Below, piece by piece: positions 10,120 through 21,897 of a stretch of DNA of 64,000 nt. The DNA comes from Dryocosmus kuriphilus (lineage: Eukaryota; Arthropoda; Insecta; Hymenoptera; Cynipidae), in contig CM076197.1 in NCBI GenBank assembly GCA_038277395.1, forward strand, positions 99,164,442-99,228,441, given 5' to 3'. The notes beneath the pieces are model-generated. The model searched no databases. It saw only the letters and a list, made by a program, of their open reading frames with translations, and was not told where the DNA came from. Numbering within the stretch: position 1 is the first letter of the stretch; every line of letters starts with the position of its first letter. Made by a program: the position numbers and the translations under genes.

Positions 10120-10860
10120 TTAATATTTTGATAGCATATTTTTGTAGGATTTTGAACAACGAATCCGAATCCATCGTTAAAATTTCGATTAAAGAAAAAC
10201 GCGTCCAAAGTTGAGGGTATAGCGGTTGTCTTTGATCTTCGTTGTTTATAGTGGATATCATCTTATTTAATAAAAAGAATACATAATTTTGTAGGATTTT
10301 GAACGAGGAATCTGAATCCATCGTCATAATTGCGATTAAACATAGTGTTCATTGAGAAAAACGCGTCTAAAGTCGAGAAAATAACGGTTTTCCTGGATCT
10401 TCGATGTTTATCGAACTACGTACTGTGAACATCATCTTATTTCATAAAAAGAATACATATTTTTGTAGAATTTTGAACGAGGAATACGAATCCATCGTCA
10501 TTATTTCGATTAAACATAGTGTTCATTGAGAAAAAACGCGTCTAAAGTCGAGAAAATAACGGTTTTCCTGGATCTTCGATGTTTATCGAACTGCGTACTG
10601 TGAATATCATCTTATTTCATAAAAAGAATACATATTTTTGTGGGATTTTGAACGAGGAACACGAACACATCGCCATAATTCCTATTTAATGTAGTGGCCA
10701 TTGAGAAAAACGCACCCAAAGTCGTCGAGGGAAAGCGGTTTTCCTTGATCTTCGTAATTGTTTATCGAACCACGTACTGTAGATATCATCTTATTTCATA
10801 TAAAAATTCATATTTTTGTATAGTTTCACCTTTCGTTTTATAAATTTGATAAAGTTGATT
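10120..10860. repeat. Tandem 165-180-bp units in the left arm
   Basis: About four units, each with TTTTTGTAGGATTTTGAACG, a CGAATCCATCGT segment, TTGAGAAAAACGCG, AACGGTTTTCCTGGATCTTC, and ATCATCTTATTTCATAAAAA. The opposite arm (about 11650-12000) has only about two units in reverse orientation, so copy number has changed since the palindrome formed. Confidence 0.85.
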
Positions 10861-10984
10861 AAGAGTCAAGGTTCGGGATTTTTTTTTAATACACTCGAAT
10901 TCTGATTCGATGAAATCAATCATAGAATCAGGTAGCAACAACACTTGCTTATTATGTATTCAAAGGTAAGCTATTTTATTGTTG

Positions 10985-11490
10985 TTCGTGTCAATAAAAA
11001 CTATTATCATGTAAAAATAAAATAAAAAGATATAACATGTAATTAACACTACTCTGGTGCCTAATATTAAAAATCAATGATTTGAAATGAACTTTCATTC
11101 AAAAGAAATGCAGGGACCCATAAAAATACGAATTGCATTTATTCATATAACTACTTGTAGCAATATTAACTTAAAAAGTAACTCACCGGTATTCTTGTAA
11201 ATGCTTTTAGCGCAATGCAGCTTAACATAAAATAATATTCTATATACATTATATGATGGTGACATAAGTATGTAAAAATTGGTACATTTAAGTCTATTTG
11301 GAGCTTCGTGTTTTATCGTTTTCTACAAAAAGTGTTATTAGTTCATCATGAGAATTCATATCTATGATTCCTACATCATCTTCTCCATCCTCATCTGTAA
11401 TCATTCGGTTGCAAAGAATATGAATTACTAAAATCTGTATGAATTTTAAAGTAATTTCAATAAAGTAGCATTTTTTCACCTGATTTGATA
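10985..11490. other. Loop region of the Transib-type element
   Basis: Single-copy AT-rich sequence between the two arms. A 76-codon minus-strand frame at 11294-11524 has no recognisable domain and I do not call it a gene. Confidence 0.5.
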
Positions 11491-12244
11491 AAACTGTGCT
11501 TACCTTTGAATACATTATAAGCAAGCGTTGACGCTACCTGATTCTATGATTGATTTCATTCAATCAGAATTCAAGTGCATTAAAAAAATATGCCGAATTT
11601 CGACTTTTATTCAACTTTATCAAATTCATCAAAAAAAAGTGAAACTATACAAAATTGTGTATTCTTTTTATGAAATAAGATGATATACACAGTACGCAGT
11701 TCGATAAACATTGAAGATCCAGGAAAACCGCTATTCTCTCGACTTTGGACGCGTTTTTCTTAATGAACACTATGTTTAATCGAAATAATGACGATGGATT
11801 CGTATTCCTCGTTCAAAATCCTACAAAATTGTGTATTCTGTTTATTAAAGAAGATGATACCCACTATAAACAATGAAGATCAAAGACAACCGCTATACCC
11901 TCAACTTTGGACGTGTTTTTCTCAATGACTACTATACTCAATCGAAATTTGAACGATGGATTCGGATTCGTCGTCAAAATCCTATAAAAATATGCTATAA
12001 AAATATTAAATTACTACCAGCTTGAGGGAGAAAATGTGGAATGTTTAACATTTTTTCAAAAAAGTCCAATTTTGACCCTAGTTTTCAAGGTCAAAGGCAC
12101 AAATTATAATAACCCCTATAGTTTTTCTTTATTCTACATTACATAAGCTATAAATTTGCCGCTGGATTCATGTCGATATCTTTCGCCGTTCAAAAGATAT
12201 TGATTTTTGTCCAAAATTTTTTCCAAATCTCCCATAGTGCGCCC

Positions 12245-13885
12245 TATATATTACAGTCGTTAGTTATCTTTAATAATTTGATTAACATCTACAAACAATT
12301 AAGACGAAACGAAAATTTAAAGGAATTAGGAAACAAGTTTACATAAAAAAAGACCATGCTATTATTCCAATACAATAAATTGCAAAATAGTTACGAAAAA
12401 TTAAGGCAAATATAAGAAACGAAAATTGACAGGAAATTAAAAAGTTGTTTGAATAAAAAGGTTCAACGGATTATATGGATTATTACTTGATAAATAAAAT
12501 TCAAGTCGAGGATTGGGAATATTATATTAATTAAAAATGAGTAAAAACCATAGTTAAAATGTAACGGAAACTGAATATGCGAATTGGTACCAGAAAGCAA
12601 TATGCATCAACCAATAATTATCTATTAAACAATTAATAATTAGGTCAATTAAAAAAAAAGGTATCTTTCCATAAAAGAGTAAAGACGTCACGTAACAATA
12701 GTTTAATGGTAAAAAAATTTATGTGGAAAAGTTGCATATTTTTTTAAAATGAAATTTGAAAATTTATCCTATTTGAAACAATTTTTTCGAAATTTTCGAA
12801 AGTATGTTTTCTAACAACTTACCAAGATTAAGATGACATCTTTTTTTCTTGAAAATAATTAATATATCGTAGTATTAAGTTTCATTATAATAAAAAAGTT
12901 GTGTATTGAATATGTCGAATAATTAAGTTGTCTGGGTCTATTTGTCTCGAAAAATTTTGGCAAAAAATTGGCAGAGCTGGAAAGGAGATTTTTGGGATGA
13001 CTGACCAAGCTTACGAAAAATATTTTACTTCTCATCCCAAATTTCGGGACGACGAGAAACTTCGAAATAAGAATAGTCTATCCTTCACTAATAAACTATA
13101 TAATACTTGACGTTTACCCTGTGAGAAATATATTACGATAAAATACAATAAATTACTATAAAGTTCAACAGTTTGAAAATTGTTATTTTTTTTGTAAAAA
13201 TGTGTAATTAATTATGAAATTTGGTAAAAAGTGTCCAAATGATAGCAAATATTGTAGTTTGTAGTAGATTATTTCGCAATATTTCAAAAAATAGTTAAAA
13301 GTCGTAGAAAATTATTTTAAAATTTTTATTAGAAACTGCAATTTTGCCTAGAATTCGGGCAATTTAATAAAATTCCGTAATATGAATTTTTACAACAAAT
13401 TATTGTAATTTATTGTATTTTATAGAGAAAATGATTTTTCACCAGGGATAAATATAACGATTGGATGCTATAGTAGCCTACTTGCATTTTGAGATCACAC
13501 TTGGTTAATTGGTTTACTTTTTCTTAATAAAATTATATACAAAAGAAATGAAAAAGAAAAGATTCCTGAAAATATTAATAGGCCTTTATTGATGATTAGA
13601 TCCGAGATGATAATATGTTGCTAAAGAGGTAACAAGTAATAACTTTTAAATTTATTATTTAAATTTAACTAGAATAATAGTGGTTGTTATTAAATTATTA
13701 GAAGCTGGAGCTGAACACTTTTAAGCCAGGAAATATTTATTTCTCCAATTGAATCGATGTTTAAGAGTTCTTGAATTTAAAGTGTAATTAATTTAACAAA
13801 ATCTTTAAAATAGGGATTTGCTGCATAATTTATTTTGACTATTATTTATTTATTTATTTACAAGAGAACTGGCGTCTGTCGTTTA
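12245..13885. other. AT-rich spacer
   Basis: No gene or clear repeat, apart from the partner of the 9388-9422 motif near 13482-13530 and a short ATTT tetranucleotide tract near 13845-13860. The longest open frame is 60 codons and unconvincing. Confidence 0.5.
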
Positions 13886-13891
13886 TCATAG

Positions 13892-16603
13892 CAGTCATCA
13901 AAGTACATATTGTCGTTAAAAAAGGTGAAAAGGTGAACTTTTTGCAAAAAAAGGTGACAAATAGGTGACACCAAAAATGTTTTATAAATTAAATGAACAT
14001 GTAAATCAATGTTCACTAAAATTTTATTAGGAGAGTTCCGAAAAATGAAAAGTGTGAAAAATTACCATTCAGAAAAAAATAAAAATGATGACAAATGATA
14101 ATTCGTCAATATAGATTTGAGATCGAAGGTTAATTCGGCAAAATATAAATTAGGGCAAACTGTTATTATGTCAAATGATTTGGTTGAAAATTCATCACTC
14201 CTAGCCGAAAATTCAACTATTAGTTATTGAAGAAAAAGTCAATTCTTTGTTGAACATTCAACTGTTTGCTTGAAAATTAAACTATCTTTTACTGAAAAGC
14301 TATTTTTTTTTTATTGAAAATTACTTTTTCTGGGGTTCATAATTCCAATATTTTTACAGATGAAAAATAATATTTTTTGGTTCAAAAATCAACGATTATA
14401 TTTTTGGTTTAAGATTTCTTCTTTTTGATTTAGAATAATTTATTTTGGTTGAAAATTCAACTATTTTGTTCGAAATACAACAATTTTGTTAAAAATTAGT
14501 TTTTAGCGGAAAATTAATTTTTTTGTTATTGAAAATGCATATTTGTTGGGTGTCAGTTTCAACGGTTTTACTAAAACTTCCTTTTTTGGGTTAATAATTC
14601 AACTATATATTTCTTAAAAAATATTTTTTTTTTGCTCAAAAGTCATAACATTTTTCTTTGTGAATTCATCTTTTATGGTTAAAAATGAAACTTATTTTGA
14701 ATGGAAATTTACTTTTGTTAGTTGAAAATTCATTTTTTCTTTTGAGTTGATAATTAAACTATTTTTAGCTGAAAAGTAATATTTTTTTGGTTCAAAAGTC
14801 AACTATTACATTTTTGGTTAGGAATTAATCTTTTTTGGTTGAGAATGATATTTTATAGTTGAAAATCTAACTATTTTGTTGGAAATTAAACAATTTTCTT
14901 AAAACTCATTTTTAGTTGAAAACTAATTTTGTTGCTGTTGAAAATTCATCTTTTTGGAGTTAATAATTCAAGTATTTTTGTAGGAATAATAATATTTGTT
15001 TTTTTTTCTAAAGTCAACAATATAACATTTTTGTTTAAGAATTCATCTTTTATGGTTGAAAGTTCATCTATTTTGTTAAAAATTGGTCTTTTTTAATTAA
15101 GAATTAAACTACTCCTTTAAAAAATAATTTTTTGTTGTTGAAAATATAAATATTTTTTATGTAAAATTCATTTCTTGATTTGAAAATGTAACTTTTTTTA
15201 TGAAAAGTTCAAATATTTTGGTTCAATGTTAAGTTTTTTGTTGTTGAAAATTTAACTATTTTTTTTAGAAGTTCGAGGAGTTTTCATTAACAATTCATCT
15301 TTGGAAGAAAAATCATGTTTTTGGTTGAAAATTCAACTGTTTGGCTCAAAAAAAATGGCCTTTGTTAAAAATTCATCTTTCTTGTGTGTAAATTCGACTT
15401 TTTTTAAATTGGTCTTTTTCAGTTAAAGATTAAACCTTTCAAATGAAAAATAATTTTTTCTTGTTGAAACTATGCCTATTTTTGATTAAAAATTAATTTT
15501 TTTGTTTGAAAAAATAATTCTTTTTATGAAGAATAAAAATATTTAGGTTGAAAGTTAATTTTCTTTTGGTCGAAAATTCAGCTATTTTTGGTTCAAAATG
15601 AATCTTTTTTGTTCAAAATTTAACGGATCCATTTTTGAGTGAATTTTTTTTATTTTTGGTTAAAAATTTAACTATTACATTTTTGATTGAAAAATCATCT
15701 TCTTCGAATGAAAATTCCATTGATGCATTTTTTGGTTGAGAATTCAGCTTTTTTAGTGAAAGTTTAACAATTTTCTTTAATGCAACAATTTTGATAAAAA
15801 ATTCATCTTTCTTTGAAAAATCATGTTTTTTGTTGAAAATTCGCCTTGTGTGGGAATTCAACTATCTAATGAAAACTCTCTTTTCTGTGTTGATAATTCA
15901 ACTATTTTCTTAAAAATTGGTCTTTTTCAGTTAAAAACTAAACTATTCCGTTGAGAATTAATTTTTTGCTGTTGAAAATATAACTATTTTTGAATGAAAG
16001 TTTATTATTTTGTTTGCAAATATTTGTCTTTTTAGTTTGAAAATTCAGCTAGTATTGCTTGAAAATGAATAAATTTTTCTGAAAGTTTAACTGTCATATT
16101 TTTAGTGGTTAATTTAATTATTTTATTAAAAATGCATTATTTCGATTTGAAATCTTAATATTTTAAAGCATTTCAAATTTAATTCACTATTTTTGAAACT
16201 CGAAACATAATATAAAATTATACACTGAAAAAAGTTGTTGAAATTAGAATTATTTGAAGATGTGCAACAAACACATTTTTTGTATTTGATAAATTACATA
16301 TTTTTTTATGTTGCAAATGTTGGTCTTAAAATTTCTTTACTTTAAATCGAAGAAACAAAACACGGTGATGTTCTGACTTTTCATTTCAAGCGTTCTTTGA
16401 AAAACAGCATATTTTGACGACCAGTGATTCTGAATTAAAATTTTGAATAAAATCTTACTTTTTTGTTAATTGTAATTAGGTGAGAAAGATGAAAGATTTC
16501 CCAAATAGGTGAAATAGGTGGCAAAACTCAAGAAAGGTGACAAAAGATGACACAATTCAAAGTATGTGACAAAAGGTGAATAGGTGACACTCTGTGATGA
16601 CTG
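13892..16603 (-). mobile_element. CAGTCATCA non-autonomous element, copy 2
   Basis: It starts CAGTCATCAAAGTAC and ends CTCTGTGATGACTG, and is flanked by the 6-bp repeat TCATAG at 13886-13891 and 16604-16609. It is inverted relative to copy 1 (5672-8174) and about 200 bp longer. The interior is again an array of units around GTTGAAAATTCAAC plus T-runs. No transposase. The superfamily is not clear from termini plus a 6-bp duplication. Confidence 0.8.
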
Positions 16604-16619
16604 TCATAGGTGAAAAATT

Positions 16620-16890
16620 TAGAGTTAACTTATTACGATATAAAGATTATTATTAAATTAATACAGAATTATTATTAAATAATCAAATTTTTAAATCTTG
16701 AAAAGAAAGATATTAGCTGAAATCAAAATTAATTAAACTGGAATAATTTTGATAGAGGATTGAAATTTATAATTGATTTCACAGATACTTTATAATTATA
16801 TAAAGATTAAAAAGGCCTAGTCGAAATATAAATAAGTGGAATAACTTGGATTTGAAATTACATAATTTCTCCGTGTTTCTTAATAACTAA
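16620..16890. repeat. Inverted-repeat arm B'
   Basis: Reverse-complement partner of 8386-8660. It ends near AATTTCTCCGTGTTTCTTAAT, the counterpart of the AAGAAATAAGGAAAAATT stretch near 8400. Confidence 0.65.
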
Positions 16891-17790
16891 AAATTTTCAC
16901 ATGACGTTTCAATTTTCCATGAAATTTGAAACTCACGAAGTCACATAGCTAATTCGAAGATATGAAAATTGGGGATACAATTCGCTGTTTCAAAAACAAG
17001 AACTACTTTTTTAAAATATAATTTAGTTTTGGTGATTTCATTTTTCAGTTTTTTTCTGCCTGAACTATACATTTTTTCTGTTTAAGTGTAATATATTTGA
17101 AGAGGTGAGAATAAAAACTGGATTTAAAAATTTCCGGAAAGTTTGTTTATATTGTTTCTCAAATTGAAAATTCCCTGCATTTCTTACCAAAAATATCGTT
17201 TGCAACAGGTGCAGAAGGTAGACAATTATAAATTCTGTGAATTTTACAGTATTTGCCATCGGCTCATCTTCGGATCGTTTTCGACTCCCCTTTCGATTCG
17301 CTTCTGGCTCGTACAGCAAACTTCACACTCGCGTGAAACTGCCTACTTTCCGCGCCCAATTGCCATTCCCACAATTTTAGCATGCATTTTTTCGTGTGTC
17401 CTAAATTACTTGACATTTTTAAAAACAGAGTTACGAGAAAGTGGTCCTTATCCAGTTGTCCATTTCATGTCATCATTTAGTAAAATATTTAAGGAACTGA
17501 CAGAATAGAGTTTTGAACTATAATTATATAATTAAACTGTAAAGAAGTGGTTGTAAATTTATTTTTATGTTCCATGGTCAGTGTGGTAATGTGCTTTAGT
17601 GAAAAATATATACAAGTCTTGTAAACTTGCAGCAATTAACGGTGAAATTATACAAGTTTTATGTAAATTTTACTCTAAGTTTGTAACATTACCACTTTCA
17701 TCAGTTTTTTTACTCTCTTTAATATAGACTATAATAGTTTCGAACAATGAATCCATACTCAATCATTTTATCGTAAATCAATATAAATTT
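16891..17790. other. Spacer with a GC-richer patch
   Basis: About 17240-17400 is markedly more GC-rich than its surroundings (ATCTTCGGATCGTTTTCGAC, CGCGTGAAACTGCC). Frames on both strands are open for 84-121 codons without recognisable domains. It could be non-transposon host DNA; no gene is called. Confidence 0.35.
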
Positions 17791-17854
17791 TTTGAGAAAT
17801 TTTTTGTCGATTTTGTAGGGGCCAGGTGAGTAGGTATTAATAACTCCAATATTT

Positions 17855-17905
17855 GTTATAAAAGCGACGTTTCGTCAGCATTGGTGCGCTGACTTTATCA
17901 GATTA
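17855..17905 (-). ncRNA. Hammerhead-ribozyme-like motif, 3' pLTR
   Basis: Read on the minus strand: CTGATAA, then a six-base-pair stem GTCAGC/GCTGAC closed by CACCAAT-type loop bases, then GAAAC. This is the order of a hammerhead core (CUGAUGA, stem II, GAAA), with one change in the first conserved block. Hammerhead motifs are known in Penelope-like element terminal repeats. The core change may reduce or abolish cleavage. Confidence 0.6.
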
Positions 17906-18094
17906 AAAATTTATTTTAAAAAATAAAAAGTTACATCGTAAAGAACACCCAAGATTTTTATTTTGATAAAAAACTAGTTCATAAAATTATTTTTAAGAAT
18001 ATTCACCTTGTTTTAAAATTGGTTAACAAAGTTTGTTAACTAGTCGAGAGTTTTTAGAAAGTTTTGGCTTCATCATGCCAAGTCAATCGGTACA

Positions 18095-18625
18095 CTAACA
18101 TAATAAAGTCAGGGAACAAGTATTCATAATCACAACTGTAACCATTACACATAATACTGGAAAATAAGCTGTATTTAACGAGTGAATGTCCTCTTTTTTA
18201 TTAATATTATTTTTGTCTAATTTGATGTTAATTATTTCAGAAATTAATCTTTTTTTATAATTAACTTCTGTGTCAAGAATTTTTACATTTTTCCAATATA
18301 ATTCGTGTTTTAAAGTTTCTTGGTGTGTATTCACGACGTTTTCTATGTTTCTCTTTTTCATGTGTTCATTAATACGTATTTTTAGTGCTCTTTTTGTTTC
18401 TCCAGTATAAACAGCAGGGCAATCTTTACAATGAAATTTATACACAACATTGGGTTTTTCCAAAATACTGGTATTATCTTTCCCCAGTTTTATCACAGAA
18501 TTTAAGGTCTTTTTGATTTTTGGAACTGTTGATATAGAGTATTTTTTGAATATGGATGATAGATTGTAATAGTTTTCTGTAAATGGTAACGAAATATTGT
18601 TGATTGTTTGTTTATTGGTTAAATA
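18095..18625 (-). pseudogene. PLE1 GIY-YIG endonuclease domain
   Basis: This frame holds the C-terminal endonuclease of the Penelope-like element. The annotated Met lies at 18496, but coding similarity extends upstream to about 18625 (NNISLPFTENYYNLSSIF, SISTVPKIKKTLNSVIK), reached by frameshift from the RT frame. Diagnostic parts are PNVVYKFHCKDCPAVYTGET (the GIY-YIG strand pair with a Cys pair), KRALKIRINEH (conserved Arg helix) and a downstream Glu in RLISEIINI. In this family the nuclease nicks the target for reverse transcription. The domain itself looks intact; the gene as a whole is broken by frameshifts and the upstream insertion. Confidence 0.87.
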
Positions 18626-19660
18626 ATTGTTATTTTTGATATACTATAGTGTTTGATTTTATTTAAACGAGTTTTGATATTTCTAGTGATAAATTGGTTC
18701 GGATATCCATTATCTTGTAACAGGTGTTCGACAATTTTTAGGTTTTTTTCGTGGAAACGAGAGTTAGACAATTTTATCGCTCTATCAACAAGGTTATATA
18801 CAATATTCTTTTTTTGTTGTAATGGATGATTGGAACGGAAGTTCATTATTCTATTGGATGATGTGGGTTTTTGAAACCAATGTGTCAAAAATCTATTGTT
18901 ATTTTTGATTAGTATGATATCTAAAAACCTAATTTGGTCGTTTGTTTCAATTTCGTAAGTAAATTTTAAATTTTCGTTGTAACTATTGAAAGTATTTAAT
19001 ACTAAATTAAGGTGCTCACTTTTTATACATAAAATAGTGTCGTCCACATACCTGTGGTAAAAAAGTGGTACACAGTTTTTTCCTTTTAATTAAATAAACA
19101 TTCGATTTCCAAATCATCCATCACAACATCTGCAAATAACGGCGAGATTGGAGAGCCCATCGGTGAACCTTTCATTTGTTGAAAAAATTCGTTGTTAAAA
19201 GAAAAAAACGTGTTGTCAAAAAAGAATTTTGTAATATCTCTTACAATGTCAAACGGTATTTTACAATTATTTTGGATTTGCAATGCTCTTCTATCGAGGC
19301 TCTCTAGTACTAAATTAAATGGAATATTAGTAAATAATGAGCTAACGTCTAGAGAGAGTAGTATATGATCTTTTTTATAATTCACATTTTCAAGTTTTTC
19401 TTTTAATTGGAAACTATTATCAATATGGGATTTTGGAATGTTAATGCCAGATTGTAAATACTCGTATAAGTGTTTGGCTAAAATATGTGTAGGGCTATTG
19501 ATTAATGAGATAATTGGTCTAAAAGTTACATTTTCTTTGTGTATTTTGGGTAGTCCATAACCTTTAGCTAGTGAAGTGATTGTTAAAGTTAATTGATTAT
19601 TATGGTATTTGTATTTGAGGAAATTGCTATCATTTAGATGTTTTAAAATTTTAGAAGTAT
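18619..19660 (-). pseudogene. PLE1 reverse transcriptase core
   Basis: Reading from 19660 downwards: KGYGLPKIHKENVTFRPIIS (PKIHK motif), LLSLDVSSLFTNIPF (catalytic Asp region), QMKGSPMGSPISPLFADVV, then after a frameshift near 19088 the catalytic YVDDTILC, RFLDIILIKNN and the thumb region to about 18619. All are typical of Penelope-like RTs. The core is cut from its N-terminal part by the insertion at 19662. A further frameshift near 18620 separates it from the endonuclease. Non-functional as it stands. Confidence 0.87.
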
Positions 19661-20481
19661 TCTCTCTAAATTAGAATTAGTCAAAATTTCACTAGTTCAA
19701 TTAGTAAATGCATGGTTTACTAAAGAAATAGTCATTTATCGTGGATTGATCATTGAAATAGTAAGAACTTGACTAGTAAATTGGTAGTAGTTTCACTAAT
19801 ATCAATTAGTGAACATAATTGACTATTCTTTAGTAACTTCGCTTCACTAATTTTTTATTGAGCGAACTCGATCACTAATCTATTAGTGAAATATTATAAT
19901 TTTGACCAATCAGAAGAGATTTCCTTATATGGCAGTCGGCAGATGATGTCACAGTCCACACGTTAGTCTAGAGACTGAAGAGGTTATATCGTGTGCATCT
20001 GTTCTGTGTGGTTCTGTGCATTTTGATATTTTGTTCGTTGTTCGAATTTTAAGGCAATTTCCTTAAAATCTTAAGATACGTGGATACATGCAAGTACTAT
20101 AATCAAATGCATATTGTTATAAATAAAGATTAGTGATAAACTTATATCATTCCAAGTGGAACTTTACTTCTCAACTCTGTGGTGTTAAGCTTATATCATT
20201 ACATAGTGTCAATCATGTAATATTTTTCCTATATACTTTGTTACACTCAATGTAGAATATTTACAGTTTATGTGTAAATTTATCTCTCTCAAGGCAGTAA
20301 ATAATAATAATCTTGTGAAAATCCAAACATAACCTATAAAAATTCTACATCGAGCCTGACAATTTTACAAGGTCCTTGATAAATTCACGACAATGCAAAT
20401 ATTTCACTTAGTACTTAAATTATAGGTTAGGTTGGTTCACTCAATTTTTAATTAACGTTTTATAACTTTGTTTCTTATTAG

Positions 20482-20610
20482 AAAAAGGACAAATAAATTC
20501 GGAATATTGCTGGCACGAGGCCGAAAATTTTAGTCCAGAGGAGTTAGCAAATGTGCTGAAAAAGGATAAGGACGTTCTTTTAGATGAGGACTCTGCAAAA
20601 ATATTAATAG
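20482..20610 (+). CDS. Candidate exon of the element 1 gene
   Basis: A splice-acceptor-like TTTGTTTCTTATTAG precedes an open stretch reading GQINSEYCWHEAENFSPEEL, then ANVLKKDKDVLLDEDSAKIL. It ends at a donor-like ATAG/GTATTG. The composition is acidic and helical, unlike the AT-rich surroundings. No named domain recognised. The join to the next exon cannot be settled from sequence alone, and the phase does not match cleanly, so the gene may be damaged. Confidence 0.4.
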
Positions 20611-21073
20611 GTATTGATTCTACTTTAAATTTTATTTATTATAATGAACCCTTCTTCTTTCTTAGTTGTGGAAATTTAATTTAATTTTAAAATTGAATTA
20701 ATATTAAAATTTTGAAAACTTGAGTATAATTTGAATTTAATTTAATAAAACGATGGAAAAGATGATTTTCAAATCCATATCTGACATCTCTCGTTGATAG
20801 AAGGAAAACCGTTTTCAGTTTGGATATAATTGCTTGTAAAATTTTCCTATAGAGAGATAAATGGTAAACACTGAATGAAATGCCATCTGAATAATGCGAA
20901 TTTTTCCACAATAAATATTATATTAGTACTATGCTCTTAAATTTGTACACAAATTTAATAAAGAGATTTATAAATAATTTGTGACATGTTTTAGTATCAT
21001 TCCTAATATAAAAAAATGGGGGTGTCTAATTTTATACAAATCTAATACATTGTCTGATAAGAATGTAAAAATT

Positions 21074-21078
<5 letters not shown>

Positions 21079-21132
<54 letters not shown>
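21079..21132. repeat. (AT)n microsatellite
   Basis: Uninterrupted TA dinucleotide tract of about 54 bp inside element 1, in the presumed intron region. Confidence 0.97.
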
Positions 21133-21136
<4 letters not shown>

Positions 21137-21176
21137 AAATCCCGCTTTTGCAAAGTATCGAGTTTTTTGAATATGA

Positions 21177-21332
21177 TTCATTATTGAATTTCTATTTCAA
21201 CGATTTATAAGACGATTAAGGGCACTACTGATATTGCCTGAACTTTTACCAAATTCAAATTTCGCAAAAGGAAAACGAAATAATGGAAGCCAAAAAGCAA
21301 ATAAGCGTACGTTAACAGGCATAATAAAAAAG
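21177..21332 (+). CDS. Candidate middle exon of the element 1 gene
   Basis: An open frame reads FQRFIRRLRALLILPELLPN, then SNFAKGKRNNGSQKANKRTL and TGIIKK, ending at the donor AAG/GTTTTT. It joins in phase 0 with the acceptor at 21410-21411. The basic stretch GKRNNGSQKANKR could bind nucleic acid or be a nuclear signal. The 5' boundary is uncertain: no clear acceptor precedes the open stretch, and a stop lies at about 21174. Confidence 0.4.
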
Positions 21333-21411
21333 GTTTTTATTTCTACTTTATGATCTCAAGATATAAAATATAGATATTTATAGTTTCACCGTTATTTTCT
21401 TTTATTTTCAG

Positions 21412-21897
21412 TCTGCTACAACAGCAAAAAGTTTTGAAGAAAGTGGAAATGAAGCCAAAAACCCTTATCGACCAAAGTTTGGCATACCAAATTGTGATCT
21501 TCTTCTTCTATTACCAGAAGGATCTAATATTGAGAGTTGTTTACAGGATGTGCGAAATCAAAAAAAGAAATCTATTCAGCCTTTTCTTATCTGTGTAAAG
21601 GGCCAAGCTAAAGACGCGTATTTCATTCATGCAGAAGGTCACATTTTACAAGTAGATAAAAAATCTGACCCCATCAATGCCTTCGGCATTCTGTTCAAGT
21701 GTCATTTTGTCTTCAATGTGCATTATGCAAGCTTTTTAACTCATTTCTATAACTTCATGGAGTTCTATTTATATAAAATAACAGAAAATGCCTTCAATTC
21801 TATAAGATCGTTATATATTACTCTCAATAATTTAAAAAAAGATATTCCAGACTTGAAGTCTGTTGAAGCTCAGCTACGAGATGCAGGAGATTTATAA
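21412..21897 (+). CDS. Terminal exon, uncharacterised transposon protein
   Basis: The acceptor is TTTTATTTTCAG. The open frame reads SATTAKSFEESGNEAKNPYR, PKFGIPNCDLLLLLPEGSN and onward to a stop at 21897. It includes QPFLICVKGQAKDAYFIHAE and INAFGILFKCHFVFNVHYAS. A polyadenylation signal AATAAA follows at about 21991. An upstream splice site, a continuous frame of about 160 codons and the polyA signal together support a real coding exon. The hydrophobic strand pattern suggests a folded globular domain, but I do not recognise the family. It may be the element's own protein or an accessory one; no DDE triad is evident in this exon. Confidence 0.6.
   Translation, partial: SATTAKSFEESGNEAKNPYRPKFGIPNCDLLLLLPEGSNIESCLQDVRNQKKKSIQPFLICVKGQAKDAYFIHAEGHILQVDKKSDPINAFGILFKCHFVFNVHYASFLTHFYNFMEFYLYKITENAFNSIRSLYITLNNLKKDIPDLKSVEAQLRDAGDL

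Larger units (their letters stand above)
9890..12239. mobile_element. Transib-type non-autonomous foldback element
   Basis: The termini are CACTATGGGAGATTTGG and its reverse complement. The 5-bp direct repeat CGCCC lies immediately outside both ends (9885-9889 and 12240-12244). Transib elements start CACWATGG and make 5-bp GC-rich target duplications, so this fits well. The two arms (about 9890-10985 and 11490-12239) are long inverted copies around a loop of about 500 bp. There is no transposase, so it must move in trans if at all. The arms contain unequal numbers of an internal repeat (separate entry). Confidence 0.87.

Noticed and set aside
5672..16603. One giant 11-kb palindrome
   Set aside because: The order of arms (A, B, C, D, D', C', A', B') is not that of a single palindrome; target duplications show separate insertions.
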